Origin: Gnetum montanum
Taxonomy: Eukaryota; Streptophyta; Gnetopsida; Gnetales; Gnetaceae
Length of the DNA stretch: 64,000 nucleotides
Assembly (NCBI GenBank): GCA_015680685.1
Contig: MNCI01005810.1
Location: 563,517-627,516 of the forward strand
Direction of reading: 5' to 3'
Shown: positions 9,994-21,098 of the stretch, piece after piece
How the letters are laid out: every line of letters starts with the position of its first letter
How positions within the stretch are numbered: the first letter of the stretch is position 1
The notes under the pieces: generated by a model
What the model was told of the DNA's origin: nothing
The model's input: the letters and a program-made list of their open reading frames with translations, nothing else
Database searches by the model: none
Translations under genes and position numbers: made by a program

Positions 9994-10727
9994 CCTCCTT
10001 AAAACTCTTACCCGCAACTCCCAGCGTATACGCTGTTAAGCGTCTACACCGCTACCGGTACGCTGCCCCAACTTCCCCAGCGTTTACACTGTCCGGTCCG
10101 AAAATCCAACACGCAATTGTCCAGCATATACGCTGCACAGCGTTTACGTTCTTAAAAACCTGCTCTCCTACATCTTTGTTTTATGTTCATCTATTTTACG
10201 CTCTACTGTTAACGCTACAACCTATTTTACGCGCCTTTCTTTACGTCGGAGTAGGCCTTTACGCTGAGCCCATTTCATACTGTGCACTGTTTACGCTGCA
10301 ACCCATTGTACTCTCACCTATTTTTGCGCTTTCTGTTTCACGCTCTGGCCTATTTTATGCCGAGCTTGTGTTTACGCTGAGTTTGTCACGTTCGTCTTTT
10401 TTACGCTAAACACCAGTTTTACGCTAAGTGGTCCTCTACGCTGCAACTTATCTTACATTCTTGTGTTACGCTGATCACCTCTTTTACGTTGTATGCTGCT
10501 CCCTGTCTTACGCTCTTATTTTATGCCGTCCCACTTTACGCTGACCCATCCTGTGCCTTATATGCTTTCCAGCGTCTACACTGCCCAGATACGTTGTATA
10601 CACTGCACACGTTGTATACGTTGTATACGCTGATACCATATGCTGTCCTTTCAAGCGTATACACTGCACGTCACATTACAGAGCAACTTCACATTTCCTA
10701 ACTTAGTCCTATCTGTGGCATAGCATC
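9994..10727 (+). repeat. Gag leader of element B with TTTACGCTG / GCGTATACGCTG motifs
   Basis: Non-coding leader between PBS and gag, rich in TACGCTG, GCGTTTACG and GCGTATACGCTG strings from about 10015 to 10680. The leader of A (30498-31156) has the same property on the minus strand. The long open frame here is a by-product of the repeats. Confidence 0.7.
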
Positions 10728-12932
10728 ATGAACCCTGTTAACAACACCGCTCTCACTGCCCAGACCATCGCCATGGACACCATAGTTGTCCAACAGCCCA
10801 TCGCACAACACCCAGGAATGCAACCCACAGCGGGTCCCCGCCGATCCCTAAGGCTGCAAGGGAGGGACCCAGCCTCTAACATCATTACCTAGGACCAGTA
10901 CAACTTTATCTGTATTAAGATACAAGCTGACCTGGCTGTTGATCAAGCTAAACTGGAGGTGAAGAGGTAGTTTGAGTTGTATTACAGGGGGGACGAGATT
11001 TCATCCCTTCCCCGTATGACGTAATTCCCATTCCTGAACAATATTCAGAACTCATCACACAGCTCCTCCTTCAAAGGAACAATTCGTTGGACCAGCCCGC
11101 ACTGGAGCCCCAACTAGAGGATGAGGATGGATTTGCCGCTCAATCCGAGCAAGGAGAGTCGTACCATATCTTAAGCCCTCAAGCACAGGTCAACCCCATC
11201 TTCCATCCCGGCACAGGGGAACTCATGCCCTTGCAACACCTTAGATTCGTCCAGGCTCAATAGCCACCACCGGAAACAGCAGCATTAGTCCATGTCCCTC
11301 TTCCAAGTGATCCCCAATCCAACACCTTCCCACTCGCGGTCACCCCTACTGCCGCTGTGGGCCCATCCTCATAGGTGCCGCCACCTTTCGATAACCTTGG
11401 AGCAACACTTCCACCAAGGGTGATAGGGATGCCACATGTGATTCCAGCATCCACATCCGCCCACTTCATACCACACGTCCAAGCATATACAGTCCCCCAA
11501 ACAGCCGTGACCCAAAAGGGACTCCCCGCCCATAACGTGGCGGGGAAATGGCCGGCAAGAGGAACGCCGCCGTACCAGGTCCCTCATCACCACGCACCAC
11601 CCCACACAGTTCCACCAGCAAATGTGCCCCAAGCACAACCCCAGCTGCAGCAACAACAACAACAACATTTTCCCTATAACATGTCATCCTTAGCACTACC
11701 CATTGTGAATTTTCCGCAAGCCCAACCACCGACCGTGCAACTTTCAGCCCTTCAACCTAACACGCAACAATCTAGCTTGTACAGTATACCGCAACCCCAA
11801 GCTGCTGCATCACTGAGCGCCCAAGACTGGGTGGACGCCAAAAAGACAATGCAAGAGCTTACTGAAGAGGTAAAATGCCTCAAAACGGCCACTGAGGGAG
11901 AGTTAAAAGTAGTGGATTTCTATAACAACGACCCTATCAGCTCTTCGGTCCCACCTCTAACCTTACCTAAAGGTGTCCCCTTGCCCACATTAACCAAGTA
12001 CAATGGGGAGACTGATCCCAACGTGCACCTTATAACATTCCAGCTAGAATGCGCGCTGCTCCAGGCTTGGCCCCACTCCATCCTCCAAGTATTTCCCATG
12101 TCTCTCGCAGGGAGAGCACTCAACTGGTACCGGGCCCTGCCCAGGAACTCTATTTTCTCTTTGGACGATCTTTTACGCCAGTTTGTGACCCGGTTCAAGT
12201 ACAACTTGAAACCTGAGGCCACGTTGGATAGCCTCATGCAGATCAAGCAAGCACCGCTTGAACCTGCGTAGAAGTTTATTTAGAGATGGAGTGCGGCTGT
12301 CAACGATCTGCACGAACCAATCTCTCCAACCTATTTTATTACAATTCTGAAGGGGGCTGTCAACGATTTCTTTAAGTCCAAACTTTATTACCTTAATGCA
12401 CATGATGTGAATCAGGCATTTTTACAGATTAGAAACATAGAGGAAGCGGCTCAAAATAGCCATGAACTGGCATACTTGGCCTTCAAAAATCAACATACTA
12501 AAAAGGATAAAGAGAAGGCCAAGACAACTATAGCAGCAATAGCGGGAACCCAGCAAACGAACACCACACATCAACAAAGACTGCCTGAAACCACCACTAA
12601 CTACTATCAGCCCGCTCCCACAACAGAGTCATCGTCACAAAACCCGACGAACCGTGCGCGTAATTTCGAGAGGAAGGAACCCTCTCAGTACACGCCATTA
12701 CCGATGAAACCATCATAGCTCTTTGACCAACTCTTAAAGGCTGGGTTGATGCAACATAAGTAATTATCCCCTGCGGCCATCCAAAGGCACGAACGGTTCT
12801 GCTAACTCATACAGAATCCGAGCCTGGCAACGCCGGATGAGCCGCCCGTGCCCAAAGGATTTAGGATGGATCGCTTCTGCGACTACCATCAACGCAACGG
12901 GCACGGAACGGATTACTGCTTCACCCTGAAAT
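10728..12932 (+). pseudogene. gag: Element B gag
   Basis: Structural polyprotein that forms the virus-like particle. The start chosen is the ATG at 10728; the upstream ATG used in A is lost here. Landmarks: a basic RRSLRLQGR motif near 10840, a Pro/Gln-rich stretch (about 11400-11800), the Ty3/gypsy Gag core (about 11980-12270, with LTKYNGETDPN, MSLAGRALNWYRALP, LLRQFVTRFKYNL) and a zinc knuckle CDYHQRNGHGTDYC at 12878-12919. Stops at 10890, 10968 and 11372 fall where copy A has Gln codons; another is at 12269 before KFI, and one more follows in the region shared with A. Reads into the linker and protease as in A. Confidence 0.88.
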
Positions 12933-12946
12933 AGGATATCCAGCGG

Positions 12947-13864
12947 ATGATTGATGATGGCAAAATCACTTTTGATGGGTCTAACCCCGTCCAACCGCAA
13001 AATCAAACCATGGGGGTGTACAAAGACCCCCTAAATACTAAAGAGGCGGCGTATGTAATTGACGCAATCTATCGTGATGACGATTCCAACACACCCCGCA
13101 TCAACACCATCTACCTCGAAAATAAGCAGGAAACACTTGGCAAGTCGTTCGTGGTTCAGATTCCTCCCGTTGTGTCTGCACCTACATCTCAACCATCCCA
13201 CGCCCCACAGTGGCCATACATAGTCCGAGTGCCCCCGACCATGCCCACCCCCAACATCACGATGTGCCAAAAATCATACATGGTGCGCATCCCTCCAGTC
13301 AATCCCGTAGATACACCAACCCCTCATGCTCGGCCTATCCCTTTCGTAGTCCGAGTACCACCTGCCATCGCAACAACGGAGGTCCAACTTCCACCAAGAC
13401 CAACCCCATATGTCATCAGGATACCTGGACAGATTCCTGCCCAATCATATCCCACCATCCACCCGCAACCCCGTCCGGTCCCATACGTAGTAAAAGTCCC
13501 AGGGCAATCCCAGGCGAGGCCAATTCCACCTTCGCGTAACACACGAGAACGCCTGGCAGACAGGCTTACACGTGAGCGCATGGAGAAGGAACACCAATGG
13601 CTAGACATGGGGCCACCCAAAACAACTCCTCTTAACTCTATGCCCATGTCATCATCCAACGGTCGATCGAACACGGAAAGCAACGGTGAGTCATCCGAAA
13701 CACAAGAACCTTATAAAACGGCAGGTCCTAACAATAACGACAAACCACCAAAACGTGAAATAAAACTATTGTGCCCAATGGACCCAGTCACTGCTAATAA
13801 AAACGTTCCTAATAGTAGAGATTTTGCAATGGCCCTGACACAATTTACTCAAGCCCTAAAATAG
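12947..13864 (+). CDS. Gag-protease linker with six PYVVRVPP-type repeats (B)
   Basis: Open for 305 codons between the Gag knuckle and protease. It starts with MIDDGKITFDG and contains six repeats of about 25-35 residues centred on [FY]-[VIM]-V-[RQK]-[VI]-P-[PG]: FVVQIPP, YIVRVPP, YMVRIPP, FVVRVPP, YVIRIPG, YVVKVPG, each followed by a Pro-rich spacer. The end is polar, with RERLADRLTRERMEKE, an SSNGRSNTESNGESSE tract and IKLLCPMDPVTANKN. A has at least four repeats (27850-28060) and F and G keep fragments. I know no named domain that matches; it could be a structural or assembly region of Gag or a protein-binding repeat. Confidence 0.7.
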   Translation: MIDDGKITFDGSNPVQPQNQTMGVYKDPLNTKEAAYVIDAIYRDDDSNTPRINTIYLENKQETLGKSFVVQIPPVVSAPTSQPSHAPQWPYIVRVPPTMPTPNITMCQKSYMVRIPPVNPVDTPTPHARPIPFVVRVPPAIATTEVQLPPRPTPYVIRIPGQIPAQSYPTIHPQPRPVPYVVKVPGQSQARPIPPSRNTRERLADRLTRERMEKEHQWLDMGPPKTTPLNSMPMSSSNGRSNTESNGESSETQEPYKTAGPNNNDKPPKREIKLLCPMDPVTANKNVPNSRDFAMALTQFTQALK

Positions 13865-14016
13865 AAAAACACCTCATTAAGCTTGTATGACTTGGTACTA
13901 ACGTCCCAGACTCATCGGGAAGCTCTGGTGTGCATGCTCGCATTGATCCCGGTTAACGAGAACTTGCCTCCGAGCGAACTGGCCATTCATGCCGTGATGG
14001 TGCCGTTCCTAAGCCC

Positions 14017-14817
14017 TTGAGCTTCCATGATGAGAAAATCAAAGTAGACAAGAAGATAGGCGAGAAAACAACAATCCCTATGTTCATAACTATACATGTA
14101 AACCAATTCAAAATACATAGGGTACATGTAGATGATGGGGCAGCCACCAACGTCATACCCTATCCTATCATTGAACAATTGGGGCTCGCCGACTTGATCA
14201 AACCCACGACAACCACATGCTTAAAGTCCTTTAGCAGGTCACGCATATTAGTCAAAGGCATAATAACCCTAGACTTTGTAGTGGGAGACCAGTTCCCCAC
14301 ATCTGCTGACTTCCTCGTTGTTGATGAAATGCCAGGATTCAACCTAATATTAGGAAGACCCTGGCTAGCCCAACTGAGAGCTATGTCCTCCCCTATACAT
14401 CAAGAGATTCACCTACCCTACGAGGGTGGTGAAATCATCATACATGGGGAAGCAGCCCCTCCCCTCATTTCATCGCACACAGACGAGGACCGAGGCTCCG
14501 AGGTTGAACTCGACAAGCCTGGTCAAAAGGACTCAAACAAAATGCAACCGGTGGGTAGTAAACTTTCGAATACGGGACAAGAGCCTGAAGCCGAAATACC
14601 TGCGTTTAACACTCCACACACATCGCTTCATGAAGAAACTAACACAGAAACAACGACAGACACCGAAGCACCTACAAGTATCGATACTGAAAACATTCTA
14701 ACGGATGTCTCCTGGACCGAATTGCCATTCAACGTGATCAACGAAGGAGACGAAGAATACAAAATCATATCGGTCGATACACTCCTTGACAAAAAAATGA
14801 AGAAAATCAAGAAATAA
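14017..14817 (+). CDS. PR: Element B protease (aspartic, retropepsin-like)
   Basis: Cleaves the Gag-Pol polyprotein. The open stretch of 266 codons starts inside the polyprotein (MSFHDEKIKVDKKIGEKT); its ATG need not be a real start. MFITIHVNQFKIHRVHVDDGAATNVIP contains the active-site loop in the form D-D-G-A, followed by PGFNLILGRPWL, the usual downstream retropepsin block. The C-terminal third is polar and Thr/Glu-rich (about residues 165-240), ending ELPFNVINEGDEEYKI. A frameshift just upstream (near 14005) separates it from the linker. The stop at 14815-14817 is followed by a repeat array and the antisense gene rather than directly by RT, which is the odd point of this family. Confidence 0.85.
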   Translation: MSFHDEKIKVDKKIGEKTTIPMFITIHVNQFKIHRVHVDDGAATNVIPYPIIEQLGLADLIKPTTTTCLKSFSRSRILVKGIITLDFVVGDQFPTSADFLVVDEMPGFNLILGRPWLAQLRAMSSPIHQEIHLPYEGGEIIIHGEAAPPLISSHTDEDRGSEVELDKPGQKDSNKMQPVGSKLSNTGQEPEAEIPAFNTPHTSLHEETNTETTTDTEAPTSIDTENILTDVSWTELPFNVINEGDEEYKIISVDTLLDKKMKKIKK

Positions 14818-14834
14818 CTAAAATGAAATATTAC

Positions 14835-15150
14835 AACGTCCGGAATGACGTTAAACTACGAACAATCTGAAACGACGTTAAACTATAACTCGTCCGAAAT
14901 GACGTTAAACTATGATAAAACCCAAAAACACAAAGAAATAATAATAAACAACAAAAAAAAAAAATTTCACAACACTCCTTGTCCGGAAAGACATTAAACT
15001 ATCACGTCCACGATGACATAAAACTAGCTGCGATCAGAAATGGTCAGTCAACTACGAAATATCCGCCATGACATATTACTCGTCCGTACTGGGGCCCGAA
15101 ATGGACTTAAACTATGCATTGGGGCCCGAAATGGCCTTAAACTAGTGCAA
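14835..15150. repeat. GACGTTAAACTA / GGCCTTAAACTA array after protease (B)
   Basis: Repeated units such as CGTCCGGAATGACGTTAAAC and GGGGCCCGAAATGG(A/C)CTTAAACTA lie between the protease stop and the 3' end of the antisense gene. This is the reverse complement of the AGTTTAAGGCC core; the same site in A is 26072-26275 and in G 46855-47050. Confidence 0.75.
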
Positions 15151-15396
15151 ATCTTGTTCTCTTGTTTACATATCATTTATCATTACTTTTGTGCATTGCA
15201 TTTAAACAGAAAAGTGAACCCAAAAATACTTTAGTATCACGTCGTGTGTGCAAACAACTTAAAAACGAACAGAAAAATATTTATTCATGCAATGTTGTAC
15301 AAATAGTGCCTATTTTCCTCAACATTTTCCAGTTACAATGCCTGTATCAATTTGAATCAGCAAAAATCCAAAAACAAAACAAAAACTACAAAAACA

Positions 15397-18339
15397 CTAA
15401 GCATCCGTTATAGGAGGATCATCTCCTTTAGAACCACCAGTGTCAGGGGCCCCTGCTCCACTGGGGCCAACCTCGTGAGTATCATCACCACCCTCATGCT
15501 GAGAACACCAAAAACAAATAACCAACACAAAATAAGCAGATGCTAAACATTTTAAACATTATTCAAGATTCATAAAGACAAAACGTTTACCATAGGGGAT
15601 CCCCCTAAGCCAAACTCCAGCCAACGAAAGATTTCTTCCTCTGGAACGCTGGCCCAATCGGTTCTGTCCAGGCCTAAGTCAACGTTTGCCAAAGCCTTGC
15701 CTTTGTTGACCGCTAACCAGGTAGGGCGTTTCAGAGGAAATTCACCTACCGACACCTCCCCAGAAGTAGTTGTGATGACCCTCTTAGGCAATTCCATCTA
15801 CACAGTTGTGTTTTGGGCAAAGGTATCGAAGGCGGAACGCAAACCCAAACCCTCCACAAACATCTCCAGTTGCTGCTTTTCAATAGATACTTCTTTCAGC
15901 GACTTCTTGTACTGATGTTTATGGTTCTTCTCATCCTGACCCCACTTGCGAACCTTGGAAGTGAAAACCTTCCAATCTTGACACTTAAGGTTTAGGAGAT
16001 CAATTTGAGCTTTGCATTCCACTATTCTCCGAGTCAGTGACGCATGACGATTCAGAAGGTTCCAATACCTGGTGTACGTAATCTCCGAGGTTCGCCAAGA
16101 ACGGTCTCCACTTAGTCTAGCAGCAGCAAACTCGTATCGAGCCTTTAAATCGTCATGCTCCTCAGTTACAGCAGAGACTTCCTTTTCCTTTGCCTGTACT
16201 TGTAGCCACAACTGTTCAACAGAACGCCTACAAGTCCACAACGACTTCGCATTGTGTGCAAGGCTTTCTGCAACCCCTTCATAAACAGGCCTTGGCACCT
16301 GTTCTACTTCTGGGGAGAGTGTAGTTAGGCTTTCCATACTGATGCCCTCAGAGGGATCCCATCTTAGTTTAGCACCTACCCACACAGAGAACATGAACAT
16401 TAAAATGGTACACGTAAGACACGAAGCTCCTAATCTTTGAATGATTCATACCTATATCAGGATGGACTTCTTGGAGATGTTCAAAGACTTCTTCCGTGAT
16501 CCCATCCAAAAATCCAACTTATTTGGCATCTCTGACCAAATAAGTGGCTGACGAGTACGGGAAGAACTAACTTCAACAGTCCCCTCAGGGGGAACCGTCT
16601 TCATGGGAACGTCCAACCGTACTGTCATGGTATCGCTGCCTTCATCTAAGCCAAAAACACGAAAATTAAAGAATATAAAAAAATTAGGAGTCACAATTAA
16701 TATAATAAGAACCAACTAAAAGCGAAGACATACCTTGATCCTTATCACCTTCTAGGGGATCGCCCAAATCCAAGTCACCCTTGAGGAAGCTACTGAACAT
16801 TTGGTTGATAGCGTCTGGGTCATCTAAAGGTTCAGGGTCAGTAGTCCTCTCTGTTAATAGCTCCCTTCCCCCGCTTGGCTCTTCTCCGAGCTTTCCTCCT
16901 CATTTTTTTTCTCTGTATGTGTCTCCTCCTCCTCTGTGATGGTCTCCAAAGCCTGTTTCCTCACTGCCCCAAACCGAAAACAATAACGACACGTAAGAAA
17001 TTGAAGTAAGGGTTACAAATGAACGAAAACGATGCAATAACAAGCGGATGAGCTTCGCTTACCAGGTATCTTGAAGCGTATCTGCTTCACGCGTGGCTGG
17101 TTTATCTTGGCAACTTCCTCCTTGGTGCGTTCGGGTCTTTTCAACTTGGACTTGGCTCCGCCAGTGGTCTCTTTAATAACCCGCTCTGCCCGTCTGGCGG
17201 TTAAAGGTACATCCGCTAGCTCCACCCCCAGACTATCCCGCGTATGGATGGAACCGCCAAATGATCCCCCTGTAGTAACAAACACGGACTACGAATAGAT
17301 TCGGGGGCACATCACCATCCTCAATGTAGCCAGCCCATGTCAGAACCTCGACGAGTTCAACCACAATAAGAAAGCATTTGCTCTCCCTGCAACCAATCGC
17401 AATGTCATAAAATGACAGTTTGCATCACAAATCGGCAAAAAATAAAAAAATCAACTAACTGTTTTTCGCTCAGCGTATACGCTGAACACAGCGTACACGC
17501 CAGCCAAACTACAGCGCAAAAAACACAACTTACGCCCAGCGTATACACTATACACAGCGTATACGCCCACGATTTACGCCCATGATTCACGCTCAGCATA
17601 TACGCCGCACACGGTATACGCTGAACAAACTTAGCATATACGATATACACAGAGCATATACGACGATCTACACTTAGCGCAAAAAAACTCGGTCAATCCG
17701 GCATATACGCTATCTGCAGAACATATACGCCGACTAATAGTTAGCGTAAAGAACAAAATTTAGCTCAGCGTACACGCTAGCCAACTCAGCGACTACGCTG
17801 ACGGCAATCTGTTTACGCTGACACCCCAACCCCTTCACCCGTACGGCGTATACGCTAAGCAAACCCTTGGCATATACGCTCAATTTCAAGTTCAGCGTGA
17901 ATAGTTCACGCCAGAAAGATAAAGCGGTATGCCAAGGACAACTGTACGTGTATGGCGTATACGCCGAACAAACCCTCAGCATATACACCGTCGCAAGAAA
18001 CGGAACTTACGCCGATGACAAACACGCTGACAAACTTTTATGCTAAAACAACGTGAAAAAATGTTTACACCAGGACTGAACACTGTCTACGCTGCACAGA
18101 TTACGCTATGCTGAAAACCCTCGCAAACCTGCTACACTCAGCGTATACGCCAGGATCGTCTACGCTAGAAAGCACAAACAAAAAACAGAAGCAGGGATCA
18201 AGGCTTACCTCTGGGACGTCACGGACCACGCCAGCACCTTCGGCCTAGGTAGGCCCTGCAGCATGGCCTCCGTCTCCTTGGCGAAGGTTAAGGTAGGACC
18301 CTTCCTCCCCTGACCCTCCACTTCCTTGCCCTTGCCCAT
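15397..18339 (-). pseudogene. Antisense FCP1-like accessory gene of element B (internal deletion)
   Basis: Same gene as 4866-8759 + 25117-25810, opposite in strand to B. Exons on the minus strand: 18339-18209 (MGKGKEVEGQGRKGP...), 17386-17063, 16963-16734, 16645-16452, 16375-15591, 15498-15397 (stop TAG after TDA). Splice sites and phases match copy A; intron 1 is phase 2 in both. The second exon starts like exon 2 of A (CFLIVVELVEVLTW) but jumps out of frame near 17286 to the equivalent of exon 5, so most of the FCP1-like domain and exons 3 and 4 are deleted. Exon 8 (262 codons, RRSVEQLWLQVQAKEKEVSA...) is open and largely helical, with heptad-like spacing. The motif I Asp is absent here too (VVELVEV). 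Confidence 0.75.
17460..18200. repeat. Palindromic GCGTATACGC repeats in intron 1 of the antisense gene (B)
   Basis: Same motif set as 5030-5720: AGCGTATACGC, GCGTACACGC, CATATACGC. Located between exon 1 and the deleted exon 2 on the minus strand. Confidence 0.85.
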
Positions 18340-18566
18340 TTTAGAGCCTCTATGCTAGCGATCCGCGTTCATGCTGAGTAGCTGTACGCTAGCGTTAAGA
18401 AGTTCAAGCCTCAACATCTATGCTGGGTTCAACCTTCGGTGTCTACGCTCAGGTTCTGGGTTACGCTTACGCTAGGGTATGGTGATTTACGCTTATGCTT
18501 ACGCTCGCTCAGGTTACGCTCTACGTTGTCGCTTTCAAAACAGAAAACAAATGGACCCCCCCTTCC

Positions 18567-18575
18567 CTTTATATA
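18567..18575 (-). promoter_or_regulatory. TATA box of the antisense accessory gene, element B
   Basis: Minus-strand TATATAAAG preceded by GGCGC, 228 bp upstream of the exon 1 ATG at 18339. Same context as 4579-4587 in A. Confidence 0.6.
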
Positions 18576-18761
18576 GCGCCCGATGACGCTGACGCTGACG
18601 CCACCGCCGCTTACGCCGCCGTTGCCTCGTTTTCACCTTTTTTGCCTATTTTTCACCAAAATCTGTCCAAAACGATAAAATTTAACTAAATATTCATTAA
18701 AAAATAGTGATTATTACGTCCTGGTTCCTCCACGGATCCCGTTTTACACGTTTACGCTGGT

Positions 18762-18905
18762 TTAAACAGCCATTGGCCTAGTACGGCCTTAAACTACCAT
18801 TTCCCCATCCGCCCATTGCCTGGTAAGGCACTAAACTTCTGCCCATTGGCCCGGTACAGCCTTAGACTGCCGCTCACTGCCCGGTAAGGCATAAAACTGT
18901 CATAC
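18762..18905. repeat. GGCCTTAAACTACC array between antisense gene and pol (B)
   Basis: Units of about 40 bp such as AGTACGGCCTTAAACTACC, GGTAAGGCACTAAACTTC and GGTACAGCCTTAGACTGCC; reverse complements of the array at 4228-4375 in A. Confidence 0.75.
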
Positions 18906-19460
18906 GTCCAAGTGTGACGATAATCCACCGTTATACATGTACACATAGTCTAAAATCATCAAAAGACACGGAACAATCCCTTTGCTCATGCAACTCTCAG
19001 TTTATTGGTAGGGATAAGCTAAATGGACTGCCAGCACTTAACCGCACCGTTAACCATCGACGGACCATACGGCACCATTACACGGGACTTTGACATAAAC
19101 TTCATCAACTCAAGTCCACTAATGGATGACGCGGTCATAGCTTCAACACAACAAACAACAGACGACTACGGAGGCATGACGAAATTTCTTGACATAGAGG
19201 CCGAAAACATCACCGAAGATCCGTTAGCTGAAACACCCATTACCATGCCTGATGGGGAAGTCAAAATCTTAAAATTAAGCACGCTGCTACAACCACACTT
19301 GGTACAAGACATCCAGAACGTACTTAGGGAAAACATGAAAGCATTCGCTTGGTCCTATATGGACATGCCTAGGCTAGATCCTAGAATTGTCCAACACAAC
19401 ATTATTTTGGACCCCAAACTGAGACCGATAAAATAGAAAGCACGAAAAGTTAGACCCGAG

Positions 19461-19910
19461 GTGGCATTTGTCGTCCGCAATGAGATCACCAAGCTTTACC
19501 AAGCTGGTTTCATTCGGGCTGTTGATTACGCCGAATGGGTATCCAACATGGTCATCATCCCGAAGAAAAACGGAAGCATTCGCTTATGCATCGACTTCCG
19601 AGATCTAAACGTAGCAACCATAAAAGACGACTTTCCCTTACCCAGCATCGATCAACTCATTGACTCGATTGCCGGACATGCCTTACTATCTTTTATGGAT
19701 GGTTTTTCAAGATACAACCAGATACAAATCAACCCTAAACATCAACTGCGAACAACCTTCATGACCCCATGGGGAACTTTTTGTTACACGATGATGCCCT
19801 TTGGTATCAAGAACGCTGGGGCCACTTATCAAAGAGCCATGACGTTTATCTTTAGTGATTACATGCTACGATCACTCAACGATTATGTAGATGACATCGT
19901 GATTAAGTGA
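19461..19910 (+). CDS. RT: Reverse transcriptase core of element B
   Basis: Copies genomic RNA into DNA. Open stretch of 149 codons: KLYQAGFIRAVDYAEWVSN, PKKNGSIRLCIDFRDLN, FPLPSIDQLIDSIAGH, SFMDGFSRYNQIQIN, MPFGIKNAGATYQRAM and the catalytic YVDD followed by IVIK. The catalytic box is intact here, unlike A (YVDN) and G (YVED). A TGA at 19908-19910 ends the stretch where A has Ser; RT thumb sequences continue in the same frame beyond it (NPKKYVFGVKTGKMLGFIAS). Confidence 0.9.
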   Translation: MAFVVRNEITKLYQAGFIRAVDYAEWVSNMVIIPKKNGSIRLCIDFRDLNVATIKDDFPLPSIDQLIDSIAGHALLSFMDGFSRYNQIQINPKHQLRTTFMTPWGTFCYTMMPFGIKNAGATYQRAMTFIFSDYMLRSLNDYVDDIVIK

Positions 19911-20600
19911 AAAACGATTGAACAACATGTACAAGACCTCGACTTAGTCTTAAAACATTGTCTAAAATATGAGCTAAGGCTTAACCCCAAAAAATACGTC
20001 TTCGGTGTCAAAACAGGCAAGATGCTCGGATTCATAGCCTCTGAAGCAGGGATACAAGTGGACCCTGATAAGGTCAAGGCCATTACAAACCTAAAACCAC
20101 CCAGTAATCTTACCGAACTTCGAGGTCTACAAGGTAGATTGTAGTTCATCAGGCGTTTCGTAGAAAAATTAACAGACAAACTAAAACCTATGAACCACCT
20201 ATTGCGTAAAAATGTCCATTTCGAATGGACTCCGTAGTGCTAGGAAGCCTTCGAAAATATCAAAACAGCACTTGCCTGACTGCCTACGGTCTACCTGCCC
20301 CAAAACAACAAACCGTTTTACATCTACCTTGCCACTTCAGAATCGTCCATCGCGTCTATGCTCTACCAGAAATGAGATGATGGAACCGAAGTCCTTGTAT
20401 ACTACTTGAGCCACACCTTAGTTGCCCATGAAAGGAAATATAACGACGTGGAGAGGTCATGTTTAGCTTTGGTCTTTTCTCTAAGGAAATGGCAACACTA
20501 CCTCTTCCGCAATCAAGTTTACATAATTTGCAAGGACAATGTACTGAGAGCCATAACAGGAAACATCTAGGAAACGAGTCGAATAGCCCGATGGAAAGCC

Positions 20601-21098
20601 ATGATAGCTGAGTTCGACCTGTACTACGTAGCACAATTATCAGTCAAAGGTCAAGCCCTAGCGAATCAAATGGCCACATCACCAAGGCATGACCAAGCAA
20701 CCATAGAGCCTGAATTTCCAGATGAAAGTATAAGCACAATAGACACGGTTCCTAATGACTACGATGCTATTTTAAACTTCGATGAAGCATCCACCTCTCG
20801 AGGAGGAAGTGCAGCCGCTGTCATCACTTATCCCTTCGGGGAGATCCAACCCTTCGCCTATCGCTTCAATTTTCACTGTACTAATAACATAGCAAAGTAT
20901 GAAGGTCTCCTTAGAGGTCTCGTGACAGCACTATCCTCAGATATCACACGGCTCATAGTCAGAGGGGATTCACAATTGGTCATAAACCAAGTTACAGACA
21001 TTTCCACATGCAAAGCCCAACATTTACAACCATACTGTGACTTGGCGAAACATTTAATGAAACAATTCGAACACATTGATGTGCAACACATCTCGTGA
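20601..21098 (+). CDS. Archaic RNase H domain of element B
   Basis: Second RNase H, in addition to the gypsy-type one before it. Landmarks: NFDEASTSRGGSAAAVITYP (first Asp block), TNNIAKYEGLLRGL (Glu block), IVRGDSQLVINQV (Asp block) and, after the TGA at 21097, NDNTIVDALATLALN (last Asp). A second, archaic-type RNase H is characteristic of the Tat lineage among plant Ty3/gypsy elements. It removes or trims the RNA strand during reverse transcription. Confidence 0.82.
   Translation: MIAEFDLYYVAQLSVKGQALANQMATSPRHDQATIEPEFPDESISTIDTVPNDYDAILNFDEASTSRGGSAAAVITYPFGEIQPFAYRFNFHCTNNIAKYEGLLRGLVTALSSDITRLIVRGDSQLVINQVTDISTCKAQHLQPYCDLAKHLMKQFEHIDVQHIS

Noticed and set aside
9819-10409. 196-codon frame from the LTR end into the leader of B
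   Set aside because: It spans the LTR end and PBS and consists of TACGCT-motif translation; A has no equivalent protein.
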